NCBI GenBank assembly: GCA_950295325.1 | Contig: OX485806.1 | Location: 57,591,169-57,655,168 of the forward strand | Direction: 5' to 3' | DNA: 64,000 bases | Source: Polytrichum commune | Taxonomy: Eukaryota > Streptophyta > Polytrichopsida > Polytrichales > Polytrichaceae | Shown here: piece by piece, positions 1 through 10,204 of the stretch | How positions within the stretch are numbered: position 1 is the first letter of the stretch | How the letters are laid out: the number at the start of each line of letters is the position of its first letter | Notes under the pieces: model-generated | Databases searched by the model: none | Seen by the model: only the letters and a program-made list of their open reading frames with translations | Told to the model about the DNA's origin: nothing | Translations under genes and position numbers: made by a program

Positions 1-12
1 TAAGTAATTTAT

Positions 13-33
13 TATAACCCCCCCCCCTCTTTA
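13..33 (-). other. Polypurine tract of element G1
   Basis: On the minus strand this is AAAGA followed by a run of ten G and then TTATAAT, 17 nt past the gag-pol stop. It is the expected plus-strand DNA priming site just before a 3' LTR, which would start beyond the left edge. Confidence 0.7.
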
Positions 34-49
34 AACTTAGTAACTGTCC

Positions 50-3000
50 TCAGTTACTTCGATATACTTTCAAACGATTTCCATTAAGTCGGGTGGGGAG
101 AACATTTCCCGCAAAATCTTCCAATTCGAAAGAACCATTGGCATGTATGACCCGTACTTTATAGGGACCTAACCAATGTAATCGAAATTTTCCCGGAAAT
201 TTCTGAAATCGGCTATCATAGAGTAATACTAAGTCCGTAGGTCCAATCTTTTTATCTTTCATTTTACTGTCATAATAAGACTTGCGCCATTTTTGTATGG
301 CGGCCGTATTTAAATATGCTTGGCTCCGAGTTTCATCTAATTTCTCAAGCATATTAATGCGAGCTTCTAATGATTCGACGTCGCCAAGACGCTCGTTAAT
401 GGCGATTCTTAATGATGGTAATTCCAACTCAATCGGTAAGATTGCCTCTTGACCGTATACTAATTGAAAGGGTGTAAATTTCGTGGTAACTTTGTATGCG
501 GTCCTATATGCCCATAATGCATCAATCAATTTAGTATCCCAATCAGTCATAGAACCTTGTACCGTTTTGGTTATGATTTTACAAAGAATCCCATTAGTCT
601 TTTCGGTTTGACCATTAGCTCGTGGGTGGTAGGGTGTAGTCAATCGATGTTTGATTTTATATTTGTTTGTTAATTCCTCAATAACATCATTAACAAAGTG
701 TGTGCCACGATCACTCACGAGTTCTTTAGGACAACCAAAACGTGCCATAATATTTTCTCGTAAAAATTTGGCAACAATTACTTTATCATTAGTTTTAGTG
801 GCTTCGGCTTCCGCCCATTTTGTAGCGTAATCCGTGGCTACTAAAATATAGCGATGACGACCATGTCGACTAGGTGGATTAATGGGACCAACAAAATCAA
901 TCCCCCATTTTTCAAACGGAGCTAACGCTAATATAGGTGTTAGAGGCATAGCCGATGATTCAGTGGGCTTACCTATTCGTTGGCAAACATCACATTGCCG
1001 TGTATACGTACCACAATCCGCAAATAGTGTAGGCCACCAATAACCAGATTGTAGTATTTTTCGTGCGGTAACATCTCCCGCAAAATGACCACCGGCGGGG
1101 TTATCATGACATTCTTTTAATATTTGTGGAATTTCCGAACTCGTAACACATCTACGAAGAACGCCATCTTTACCTTGTTTATATAAGGTATTGGCAATGA
1201 TAGTATAAGGTCCCGCTTTGTATGCTAACCTTCGTTTTTGCTTATCTGTATATCCTTCCGGAAAAGTATTAGTTTGTAAATAATTAATGATCTCGGCATA
1301 TTCCGGAGGTATAATATCCACAAAAAATAATTGAGCATCGGGAAAAGAATCATCAATGGGTTCATCTCCTAATTCATCATTTAAACGTGAGAGGTGATCC
1401 GCATTGGCGTGACTTTTACCCGGGCGGACTTCGACCGTAAAGTCAAATTCTTGTAAAAGTAATACCCATCGAGCAATACGACCGCTCAATTGGGGTTTAT
1501 TGACCATGTATTTTAAAGCATCATGATCTACGTGAAAAACCACCTTATTCCCTAATAGATAGTGTCGGAATTTTTGCACCGAAAATATCATGCCTAAGGC
1601 CTCTCGTTCCGTTACCGAATAATTCTTTTCGGCTTGGACTAATTGTCTACTGGCATAATATATTGGGTGGTCCCGTCCTTTCTCGTCTTTTTGACTAAGA
1701 ACGGAGCCTAAGGCTACGTTGGAGGCATCCACATAAATATGAAAATCTTTATCCCAATTTGGTGGTATTAAAATGGGAGCTGTCACTAGCTTCCGTTTAA
1801 GGGCGTTAAAAGCGTGAGTACATGCTGAGGTCCATACGGGTGGTGTTTCAGTTTTCCTTAATAATTCAGTTAAGGGCATAGCTATGGTAGCATACCCATG
1901 GATGAAACGACGGTAATAACCGGTATGGCCGAGAAATCCCTTAACTTCGGAAACCGTGGTAGGAATGGGTAATGACGCTATAATAGTTACCTTATCGGGA
2001 TCCGTAGCTATTCCCCTTTCCGATACAATATGTCCCACTAATTTCCCAAAAGGGACTAAAAACGCGGATTTGGCCGCATTTATGGAAATACCAAACTCCA
2101 TGCATTTATCAAAGCATTTCTGGAGATAATCGGCATGTTGTTCCATAGTTCCAAACACCGCGAAGTCATCCAAGAATATTTCCATAAATTTACGTAAATA
2201 TTCTTGAAAGGCCTCGGTCATGACACGTTGAAATGTTGCGGGAGCATTGCATAATCCAAATGGCATAACCATATATGCAAAGGTCCCCCAGTCCGTAGTA
2301 AATGTTGTGTACCATCTATGGGGTTCGTAGATTTGTATTTGATTATAACCAGAAAATCCATCCATAAACGAATAGGTTTTATGGCCCGAGACCGCATCTA
2401 GCATAGTGTCAGTGAAAGGTAATGGGAAGTAATCTTTTCTAGTGACACTATTTAATCGTCGGAAATCTTGACAAATCCTTAATTTCCCATTTTTCTTTGG
2501 TACGACTACAATGGGTGAAACCCACTCACTATAAGGGACTTTGTAAATGAACCCTGCCTCTAATAATTTATCAATTTCTTCCTTGACCAATAAAGAATAT
2601 TTAGGGTTCATTCGATATTGTCTTTGCCTTACGGGTGCCACACCTTCCTCTAATACAATTTTATGTTCACATACTTCCGGTGGTACACCTCGTAGATCCT
2701 TATAAGTCCATGCAAATACGTGTATATTTCTTTTAAAGAAATTATACCAATATTTCCATTCCGTATGAGAAATTTTCTCATAAACCTTAATTATTTTAGG
2801 GACTTCATCCGTGCCCAAGTTCATTTCCTTACATACGTCTTTTGCCACATAACTTTTGATTGGAGTGGAAGATGAAAACATAGCATCTTCCCAATCCCCC
2901 TCAGAAGCAGGTGGTGGTGGTTCAGGTTTCTTACGAACAGGGGATTGTTTTTTATCTAGGGGTTGAGGTGGATGATCCGTTGCGGGTGCTATAGTGGTGA

Positions 3001-5653
3001 CAATATTACATACAGATTTTTGCCACTGGAGAATTGCATCATCCGAATCTCCATCTCCCAACGGAAAATAATACTCCCCCATACCCAACGAAATTGGCTC
3101 GGATTGACTTTTAACATTATGTATAGCCTCGCTAAGGGCATAGTCAGTTTCCGAATCATAACCATCTGACGAAAATTCCGTACCATCATCTTGGGTTTCC
3201 CCTTGATATTTGGTAGGGAATAGAGGTAAGATCATTTTTTCAGACCCACGACCTAAGGTTAAGGTGCCTTTACCCCAATCCTCTTTGGCTTGGGCTAGGA
3301 TTAACCAAGGTCGTCCTAGGATGCCGGGTATTGGTTGTACGGCATCCGAGGTTCGAAAAACAATAAAATCAATTTTATATTCTTTCCCGGCCACGATTAC
3401 TGACACTTGGGGTAATTCTCCTAATGGTTTTGTTCGGGTGTGGTCTGCCATTTTGAGAATTATTGGGGTTGGGTTCATTTTAGTTATTCCCAATTCATTC
3501 AAGGTTTCCACACTCATTAGGTTGACACTTGACCCTGTATCAACTTGAAATCCGGGTATTAGTACCCCATCAATAATCACATCTACGGCAGGAGCTCCTG
3601 GGTCCTTACTTAAGGTTACATCATGTATATCTACCGTCTTTGGCCTCTTTCGGACCATTGATGAGCTTAATTTACTCCTACAATGGGGAGCTATTGCTAA
3701 CAATTGCCTCATAGTGATTTGAGGTTTTATATTATCCAAATCATTTATAATGTCATAGTGTTGAAGTCCGCTAGCTAATTCCATCACTCGCGTCCTCTTA
3801 GACGAGGATTTCCGATTAGCATTCCCGGAGTTCAAAACACTATAACTAGGCATCCTAACCGGCAATTGATTAATCCGGGTCACCGTAGTGGGTAATTTGG
3901 TAGTCCGACTAAGGTTAGGGACTGTGACCGGTTGGGGTTGAGGGTTTTGGGTAGGCACCGACACAGGCTGCGCCACATTTGTAGGTGGTACAGTCGGGGG
4001 CGGTAAACTTCCCTGTTGTGAACTCCCAGGGTTAAGGAGGTTCTGCGAATTAGAATTATTGGTGTCTATATTAACAGGGGAGTCGTAACCAAAACTCTTA
4101 TCGTCACTATTGTCATCCGGTACCGGTAGAGGTTCCACTATCCGTTTTGACCGAGTGGTGACGGCATTGACTTTTGATTCAGGATGTGAGGAGTGCTGGT
4201 AAATAGTATGTTGAATATGATTCACATTCCTAGACCCGCCTTCCCCATCCTCCTGGATACGAACGTGTTTGCCTTTCTTCCAATCCCTATCATTAGGTTG
4301 ATAATCCTTTTTAGGTTCGGGGCACTCATCCGTAGGGTGGCCTGCAGTTTTGCAATTTCCACATAGGGGAACGTAGTCTTGGGACTTCTTAGGGTTAGGA
4401 CATTCATTAGCGTAATGTCCCAACTCTTGACACCTATAACATACGGGTATTTTCCGTTTATCATTAGGATTAGAATTGTAATTCCGCATATTGTTGTTAT
4501 AAGGAGGTCCATCCCAGTTGGGTGGTCCGTTGGTGCGACCCCAACTAGGTCGGTTAGGAAAATTGATCGGGACTGGTCTTTTATTAAAACTCCTTCTCGG
4601 GTTATAATTGGAATTCGGTCCCGGTCCTGTTCTTTCCTCTTGCCACGGACGATTTCTGTTATCATCAATTTGATTAACAGAACGCTGGGGTCTCAAATTC
4701 CAACACTCACTCACCGAGTGATTACCCCCACAATAAGTGCATTTGATTCGTATGCCTTGGGGAGTAGGACACTCGTTAGCTACATGGCCATGTCCTTTAC
4801 AATTTGTGCACCAAACATTAGTTCGCTCATTAGTAGCTTGAGCTCGCTTTGGTGCTCCCTTCATAACTTTAACTGACAACTCCGTCAGTTGTTTTGTTAA
4901 ATTCATGATAGCATCCTCATGTTTAGCTATAGTAGGATCATGGGTTGAAGATTTCACCACTGCTGGTTTAGAATAAACAGGAGTGGTGAAGGTACTAGAA
5001 GGATGGGCATCACTAACAAAATGTTGATTTTGAGTCGTTACGGGAAAAGTCCCCATATAGTTGGGTATAGGATTATTTGAGTAGGTGTTGTCAGTATAGA
5101 CGACTAAGTCATCCTCTAAACGACACTCCTCCCAAATTTTGGCACGAGCATATGCTTGAGCATAGGTTGCGGTGCCTCCCTCCTTTACATAAGTTTTTAG
5201 TTCTATCGGATATAACCCTCCAATAAAAATGCTCATAAGGAAGTTATCGGGTATTTGATGAACTCCCATACGCTGCAGGATGTCTTGCATCCGCCCGTAA
5301 TAGTTGTCCACCCGTTCATTTATTCCCATCCTTATGGTTCGTAATTTTTCTTTAAGACTATTGGCAAATCCCAAAGGTCTAAAATGAGCAAGAAAAGCGG
5401 TTTTTAAGGCATTCCAATCTGCAAACGCAGCTTGCCTTAAATACCATGCAAAAGCCTCCTCCTGTAAAGAGGCAGCAAAAACCTCTTGGAACTTATCAGG
5501 GGGAATGCTGTTCGCATTACAAGTTAGTTCAAACTTGGCTACATGGGTATCTGGATCGGCACCTGGCCGTCCCAGAAAATAAGGGATATGTACCACATTA
5601 GTAATACGAGGATTTGGGTTAGGTGGTTGTGGTTGCACAATTGGTTGCGCCAT
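50..5653 (-). CDS. Gag-pol polyprotein of gypsy element G1
   Basis: Single uninterrupted frame for capsid, protease, reverse transcriptase, RNase H and integrase. From the first ATG (5653, 1867 aa): proline-rich N-terminus, Gag capsid domain around residues 20-190, four CCHC zinc knuckles near 283, 305, 405 and 431, protease D-T-G-S near 705, reverse transcriptase with F-L-D-D near 1161, RNase H, then integrase with an H2C2 finger (YWWPT near 1540) and an intact D,D,E core. It ends in a GPY-type C-terminal domain with no chromodomain. The frame is open upstream to a TAG at about 6060 without another ATG, so the product may begin further 5' by frameshift or reinitiation from the preceding ORF. 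No disabling mutation is visible, so the element may still be competent. Confidence 0.93.
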   Translation of the reverse strand: MAQPIVQPQPPNPNPRITNVVHIPYFLGRPGADPDTHVAKFELTCNANSIPPDKFQEVFAASLQEEAFAWYLRQAAFADWNALKTAFLAHFRPLGFANSLKEKLRTIRMGINERVDNYYGRMQDILQRMGVHQIPDNFLMSIFIGGLYPIELKTYVKEGGTATYAQAYARAKIWEECRLEDDLVVYTDNTYSNNPIPNYMGTFPVTTQNQHFVSDAHPSSTFTTPVYSKPAVVKSSTHDPTIAKHEDAIMNLTKQLTELSVKVMKGAPKRAQATNERTNVWCTNCKGHGHVANECPTPQGIRIKCTYCGGNHSVSECWNLRPQRSVNQIDDNRNRPWQEERTGPGPNSNYNPRRSFNKRPVPINFPNRPSWGRTNGPPNWDGPPYNNNMRNYNSNPNDKRKIPVCYRCQELGHYANECPNPKKSQDYVPLCGNCKTAGHPTDECPEPKKDYQPNDRDWKKGKHVRIQEDGEGGSRNVNHIQHTIYQHSSHPESKVNAVTTRSKRIVEPLPVPDDNSDDKSFGYDSPVNIDTNNSNSQNLLNPGSSQQGSLPPPTVPPTNVAQPVSVPTQNPQPQPVTVPNLSRTTKLPTTVTRINQLPVRMPSYSVLNSGNANRKSSSKRTRVMELASGLQHYDIINDLDNIKPQITMRQLLAIAPHCRSKLSSSMVRKRPKTVDIHDVTLSKDPGAPAVDVIIDGVLIPGFQVDTGSSVNLMSVETLNELGITKMNPTPIILKMADHTRTKPLGELPQVSVIVAGKEYKIDFIVFRTSDAVQPIPGILGRPWLILAQAKEDWGKGTLTLGRGSEKMILPLFPTKYQGETQDDGTEFSSDGYDSETDYALSEAIHNVKSQSEPISLGMGEYYFPLGDGDSDDAILQWQKSVCNIVTTIAPATDHPPQPLDKKQSPVRKKPEPPPPASEGDWEDAMFSSSTPIKSYVAKDVCKEMNLGTDEVPKIIKVYEKISHTEWKYWYNFFKRNIHVFAWTYKDLRGVPPEVCEHKIVLEEGVAPVRQRQYRMNPKYSLLVKEEIDKLLEAGFIYKVPYSEWVSPIVVVPKKNGKLRICQDFRRLNSVTRKDYFPLPFTDTMLDAVSGHKTYSFMDGFSGYNQIQIYEPHRWYTTFTTDWGTFAYMVMPFGLCNAPATFQRVMTEAFQEYLRKFMEIFLDDFAVFGTMEQHADYLQKCFDKCMEFGISINAAKSAFLVPFGKLVGHIVSERGIATDPDKVTIIASLPIPTTVSEVKGFLGHTGYYRRFIHGYATIAMPLTELLRKTETPPVWTSACTHAFNALKRKLVTAPILIPPNWDKDFHIYVDASNVALGSVLSQKDEKGRDHPIYYASRQLVQAEKNYSVTEREALGMIFSVQKFRHYLLGNKVVFHVDHDALKYMVNKPQLSGRIARWVLLLQEFDFTVEVRPGKSHANADHLSRLNDELGDEPIDDSFPDAQLFFVDIIPPEYAEIINYLQTNTFPEGYTDKQKRRLAYKAGPYTIIANTLYKQGKDGVLRRCVTSSEIPQILKECHDNPAGGHFAGDVTARKILQSGYWWPTLFADCGTYTRQCDVCQRIGKPTESSAMPLTPILALAPFEKWGIDFVGPINPPSRHGRHRYILVATDYATKWAEAEATKTNDKVIVAKFLRENIMARFGCPKELVSDRGTHFVNDVIEELTNKYKIKHRLTTPYHPRANGQTEKTNGILCKIITKTVQGSMTDWDTKLIDALWAYRTAYKVTTKFTPFQLVYGQEAILPIELELPSLRIAINERLGDVESLEARINMLEKLDETRSQAYLNTAAIQKWRKSYYDSKMKDKKIGPTDLVLLYDSRFQKFPGKFRLHWLGPYKVRVIHANGSFELEDFAGNVLPTRLNGNRLKVYRSN

Positions 5654-6048
5654 TGGTACCGGTGGTGGTACTGGTGGCGGTGGAGGAAATGGTGGAGGTG
5701 GTGACGGGGTTAATAAAACTTGAGGAGGTTGTATCAACTGATTTGGTGAGCCTCCTGAAGTTGACCCAAAATTTAATTGTTGGGGTTTAAGAGGAGATAA
5801 TATTCCCGATGAGGTAGGATCTCCAATAGGAACTTGATCTCCCTCGTTTGGCTCCTTATCAGTTTGTTCCTGGTGTAATTTTATGACCGATCTTAACCAA
5901 CCCCTATTCCTCTCCGCTTTCTTCCTTCGATAGTCTCTTGCTATAGCACGATCCTCTCTAGCCTTATCATTGGCTGCCTTTCTTACTGAGGCTGTCTGTG
6001 CATGAGACTTTGCATGCGCAGGTTCCAGTATGAAAGATGCATATATCT

Positions 6049-6600
6049 TTAATATGCTCTACCCAATTTCTTGGTAAACCGCTTTCTCCCGTTTAAACAC
6101 AGTTTTTCGAAATTAAGGAAGTTTGCGTCTTTAAGAGGAGAATCGGAAAAATCTGGTATGTTTACACTAGCACATGGGTCAAAAGGTCCGTAATGAAAAC
6201 GGGCCTCATTCTTAGTAAAAAGTCCACCATTCCAACAACCATAACCAAATTTGTTGATTGGAAAATTATCAGCTTTGTGTAGACTATATACTAGGAACAT
6301 AAATCTGAGATCTACTCTCAGTTGTGGGTGACCACGTTTAATAATAATTTCGTTAAAACCCTCACCTTGATTCCATATTCTCTGAAAGATATTTTCTTGG
6401 AGGTGGTGGGGTAATTTAAGGAAATTAACGCGAAACCCCTTTTGATAGACTGGGCGTTGTGGTCCTATATGGATACCAACTCCCCAATAAGAAGCTTTAT
6501 AAAATCGGTATAATGCAGCGAACAAATGTGGACCTTGGTACAACCAACTATCAGCACAACCTGGTTTAGGTGGTATATATTCCCAGGGCCACATTTTCAA
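6049..6600 (-). CDS. Small pre-gag ORF 2 of G1, paralogue of ORF 1
   Basis: A 183-aa ORF between the primer site and gag, starting MKMWPWE. It resembles the ORF just upstream: both begin with an MWPWE motif, carry a D-S-W a few residues later, and share a leucine/proline stretch followed by a helix ending in V/I-W-N/Q. Its ATG overlaps the end of ORF 1 by 35 nt in another frame, and its stop overlaps the 5' end of the open gag frame by about 12 nt. It is basic with many aromatics and has no signal peptide or membrane segment. I do not recognise a family. It could be an accessory or regulatory protein, or an N-terminal extension of Gag reached by frameshifting. Confidence 0.6.
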   Translation of the reverse strand: MKMWPWEYIPPKPGCADSWLYQGPHLFAALYRFYKASYWGVGIHIGPQRPVYQKGFRVNFLKLPHHLQENIFQRIWNQGEGFNEIIIKRGHPQLRVDLRFMFLVYSLHKADNFPINKFGYGCWNGGLFTKNEARFHYGPFDPCASVNIPDFSDSPLKDANFLNFEKLCLNGRKRFTKKLGRAY

Positions 6601-7045
6601 TTCTTTTTAATGCCTTGTTAGCATCCTCAATCAATTCCCTACCTCTAGGTGCTAACAGGACATGTTCGAGATATTGGCTCAACATGTAATCTTTTTCAAC
6701 AAAATTACTAAAGTCTCGTATCTCTTTGTCAGAAGTGTAAACAGTTCTATTCTGCCACACTTTAGTGACAATAATTTTCTGAATATCCAAGGGTAAAGTT
6801 TTAATCCTCCCCTCTAAAGAAGATCTAGCAAACACTGTATGGGTTAAGAACTTTTCCCTTGGAAAACGACACCACTTAAAAAGGTTAGTTTCTCGTGGTT
6901 TTTGACAATTGTAAAGTGGTTGAGCTTCGAAGCTCAATAACTTCGTAACGGGCTGTATTCGGTCACTTAATTCCACAACCAGGGAAAAAATTGCGACTGA
7001 ACACTGCCAAGAATCCTTAAGGCCGGATTCCCAAGGCCACATCAA
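6566..7045 (-). CDS. Small pre-gag ORF 1 of G1
   Basis: A 159-aa ORF, first after the leader (about 200 nt from the primer site), starting MMWPWE. It is in the same reading frame as gag-pol, while ORF 2 between them is in a different frame. The C-terminal half is charged and probably helical. The paralogy to ORF 2 (shared start motif, D-S-W and leucine-rich block) suggests duplication inside the element. No known domain recognised. Absence of stops in an otherwise intact element argues that it is translated. Confidence 0.55.
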   Translation of the reverse strand: MMWPWESGLKDSWQCSVAIFSLVVELSDRIQPVTKLLSFEAQPLYNCQKPRETNLFKWCRFPREKFLTHTVFARSSLEGRIKTLPLDIQKIIVTKVWQNRTVYTSDKEIRDFSNFVEKDYMLSQYLEHVLLAPRGRELIEDANKALKRIENVALGIYTT

Positions 7046-7247
7046 ATACGACTTGTAAGTATTTACTAAGATTATATCCCGTCATTGATTTGGTCGAGTC
7101 ATAAATAAATGGTAGAAATAGTCAAAGACTTATCTCCCAATTATTGGACTTGACTCTTTCATTCACAGGATATGTCTTAGTTTAATTTTACAAGTAAATT
7201 TGTATTTTCTATCAATACTTAATCTTCTAGATTCTGACGACCGTAGC
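7046..7247 (-). other. Untranslated leader of G1
   Basis: About 200 nt between the primer site and the first small ORF. It is the expected place for packaging signals. No ORF or clear structure was recognised. Confidence 0.4.
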
Positions 7248-7267
7248 CTTCCCCGGCAGCGGCGCCA
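7248..7267 (-). other. Primer binding site of G1 (tRNA-Asp type)
   Basis: The minus strand reads TGGCGCCGCTGCCGGGGAA, close to the primer site of plant Athila/Tat elements that is complementary to the 3' end of tRNA-Asp. It lies three nt inside the LTR edge, whose last bases are CTACA. It fixes both the element orientation and the inner edge of the 5' LTR. Confidence 0.8.
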
Positions 7268-7270
7268 AAA

Positions 7271-9883
7271 TGTAGATAGGATTTTTACTTGGGTTCCAAT
7301 TAAGAAAACCACACAGGGAAGACTAAATGAGTGTCAGATGTTATATCTAGGGGTCACCATTAAGTTAATTGATAGATCATAAAGGATTTAGAATGACTTT
7401 AGGACAACATGCTTACGTGAATTGGCCTTTAAAATGTGCTTTAATTATTATTATAAGGGGGATTAAGGGTCACTCATAGCAGTACATGCAATTGCACAGT
7501 CTCTCCCTTACAACCCACTCTCAACAGTACATCACTCTTATCATGTGTTTTGCAATGCAGGGAGTCACAGCTCATCCATAGACATTTGGTTACACCATAG
7601 CCTTAGAAACCCCAAGGACATAATTCCTTCTAATTTCCATAGTCTCTTCAAGTAAGTAACCAAGTTCCATAAGCCATACCACAGGTTAGTAAGTATCACA
7701 CTTACCCATGACTTCCCTCCTATCAAGTAAAGGAACTAATTTATTTATTTTAATGTTTCAAAATTAAGTGAATATTTGGTTCTTTTAGACTTAGCAAGGT
7801 CAAATAACATTTTAACATATCAAAAGTAATTATGTTAACTTGCAAAAGTCTAGTTACAAGTGACGGGAACCTAGTGAGCGTCTGAGTGAACGGAACCGGA
7901 CCTAAGTGAAAGCGACTACCCCCAAGACCATAGACTACACGGCGCGACCATAGTCTTAGTAACCATCCATAGTCTTAAGTCACCAGTTCCAAGTAAGCGT
8001 CAAGATCTCGAAAGTAGCTCAAGTCCCTTCTCCTTATATGCTTGCCCTCCTAAACTCGCCCAAACGATATGGGATAAAGGTGCCACGCTTCTCGCGCTCA
8101 CCACTCCCTCTTTCGCAGACTCGCCGCGGACTAAAACTCATCCTTTTCTCCCGCAGACGGCTCGTATTCGCCCGGTTGCGGTGCAGGTTAAATTCCTCTT
8201 CCTTTTCTTCAAGGTGGTAACAGATTGCCGTAGTTTATCAAGTCCTCATTGCTACAAACTTCTGAATTTCTCTCCAGGCAGTAGATTCGGCATTTACTTC
8301 AGAAATGATTTCCACTGATCTCTTGCTTTTAGCTGCTGAATTTCCACACTGGGGTTTCCTTCCTATTGAGACTTAAGCTCTAATCATCCACAACAAAATA
8401 ACTACGACATTTTTGACCATGAGAGAACGGAACATCACTTTCTGAAATGAATTCCTACACTCAATGGCTTCACAGAATTGTTGCTGGGACACTGCAAACA
8501 GAAAAAGGTTACTTCAAGTTTTCATACTTCCATAGCTTGGCCGAATTTCAATCTTCCTTCGACATGAACATTGCTCATTTCAACTAATTCTACAAACTTA
8601 TTTATCAGGCTTGTAATCTCTTGATTAACTTTGTAGAATTCTAACATCAAATGGACCATGTGAGATTTCGGATTTCTTGTTCCATTCATCAACATAAAGG
8701 AGCCTTGGAGAATTAAAGATGATTAAACTGCTTCACACAGTTTAACCTCATACGCACGCCAGACAATGACAAATGAAATTCGCTCCTTTCACAAGTTTTT
8801 AATTTATACTTGCACCTTTAGAGGAATTTTCCACAGAGATGACAAGTTGATTCTCAAAAGTCTATCCTGAATTCCCATCAGATAGAGTAAGGCTAATCCA
8901 GCCAGCCCACATGGCCGAACACACACATAAAGAATGAACTTCACATTCACTCTATTATGACATAATAAATTCCCAATTCGGGCTTACATATTGATTACAG
9001 GTTCCACACCCTCAAGTTCTTTCATAATTATTCCCCAATAAGATTGCAGTACAAGTACGATTCTTGATCTCTCCGAGAGGATCACTATAACTTTCCTTAC
9101 CAAATTCACACAAATAAATGATACAGTTACCCACAGTGAAATCTCACATTCCACTTGTAAGTTATAGTCAAGAGTAAGAATGTTGGGATTGGGACACCAC
9201 AAATGATCCACACAGTGTCACCCCTAACACATCCTTACAACAGTAAGTCACAATTGAGAAGGTAAGAATGCAGTAATTTCATTCAGAGTTTCACACTCCT
9301 TTACATAACTTTCAGCAATGAAGAGCACACAACAATTATCTTACTCCCTTCACAGGAGAAAGGTAATACAACTGCTTTCCCGATTCTTCACGAACCAGAA
9401 AATGATGCTTTGACTTAATTGATTCACAACAACAACACAAACAACACATCACAATTTTGATTCACTCACACACAGTTGATAAGACAGCTTCACGCTGTAA
9501 TACTATATTAAGAAGAGTAAGATGTACATCACAAAGGGCTTCACACCTAAGCAAAAAGCACTCAAAAAACGACAAAGCAAGGGAAGCTCTCTTCTCGAGA
9601 GGAACTCTCCCCTTCCTCTCTCTTTTTCTCCTGTATACTCCTGAACTACTCCCTGTCTCTTAAGATCCGATATCAGCAGGTTTCCACTTAATCACATGTC
9701 CAAAAGTCACTTCCCCTCTCAAAATCTGAGTCATTGAACTAAATGGTCACTTTATATCTATTTCCACTAATTGCTCACTAATCACGTACATACATGTTCA
9801 TTTCACATTCTGATTGAGCAACTAGGTTTACATTCTATCAAATTTCAGAAATGACCATTTCAAGACAAAAAATATGCACGACA
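7271..9883 (-). repeat. 5' LTR of G1 (outer end uncertain)
   Basis: On the plus strand the LTR starts TGTAGATAGG at 7271, directly after the primer site. A minus-strand TATA-like ATATAAGG lies at about 8031-8038, giving a plausible R-U5 of roughly 0.7 kb. The rest to 9883 is AT-rich and rich in CACA/ACAA, with no gene. Without the 3' partner or a target duplication the LTR may end anywhere before 9883. Confidence 0.45.
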
Positions 9884-9952
9884 GCAATCCTTGTGTGTTG
9901 TGTTCTACCTTTCTACGCTGATGTCTTTGCTTTCTCCTCTCATTTCCCAATA
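9884..9952 (+). repeat. Truncated 5' LTR of the copia element
   Basis: 69 bp starting GCAATCC and ending CCCAATA, repeated at 16020-16088. The sequence immediately to the left differs from the 3' LTR, so the first part of the LTR, with the TATA box, is missing. Confidence 0.85.
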
Positions 9953-9966
9953 GGTTATGGGCCCAC
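9953..9966 (+). other. Half-tRNA primer binding site of the copia element
   Basis: GGTTATGGGCCCAC directly abuts the LTR. It is complementary to the anticodon stem-loop of plant initiator tRNA-Met (GUGGGCCCAUAACC), not to a tRNA 3' end. Drosophila copia and yeast Ty5 prime this way from a cleaved initiator tRNA; the same is inferred here. Confidence 0.8.
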
Positions 9967-10204
9967 TTTGCTTTAGAGCTTAGAGATCAACTTAGGAGGA
10001 GGTAGGAGAGAGCCGGATCTGATCGGAGGCGATTTGGAGGTGTTTCAAGCTTTTGGTGGAGTTTTGGAGTTTTGGAGCACTTTTGGAGCGCCTTGGAGCA
10101 TTCTTGGACACTTGGACCAGCGTGGAGGACACCTTAGGTTGAGGTTCATTGTATCTTGAGTGTTTATGTGAGATCGATTCGCATTTTAAGGGTTTGAGGT
10201 GATT
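9967..10204 (+). other. Proximal leader of the copia element
   Basis: 238 nt of untranslated leader between the primer site and the minisatellite. It contains short direct repeats of TTTTGGAG near 10060-10090. No ORF recognised. Confidence 0.4.

Larger units (their letters stand above)
13..9883 (-). mobile_element. Ty3/gypsy LTR retrotransposon G1, Athila/Tat-like
   Basis: Minus-strand LTR retrotransposon read from right to left: 5' LTR (from 7271 upward), primer binding site, leader, two small ORFs, gag-pol, polypurine tract. The 3' LTR lies beyond the left edge. The tRNA-Asp-type primer site, the F-L-D-D-F reverse transcriptase motif and the absence of a chromodomain fit the Athila/Tat branch. 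The main ORF has no stop or frameshift, so this is the youngest-looking gypsy copy here. The outer end of the 5' LTR cannot be fixed without its partner; 9883 is only where copia sequence begins. Confidence 0.75.

Noticed and set aside
6006-6020. 15-base match GACTTTGCATGCGCA between G1 and the 178-bp repeat at 16145
   Set aside because: The flanks do not match, and the core TGCATGCGCA is partly palindromic, so a chance match is plausible.
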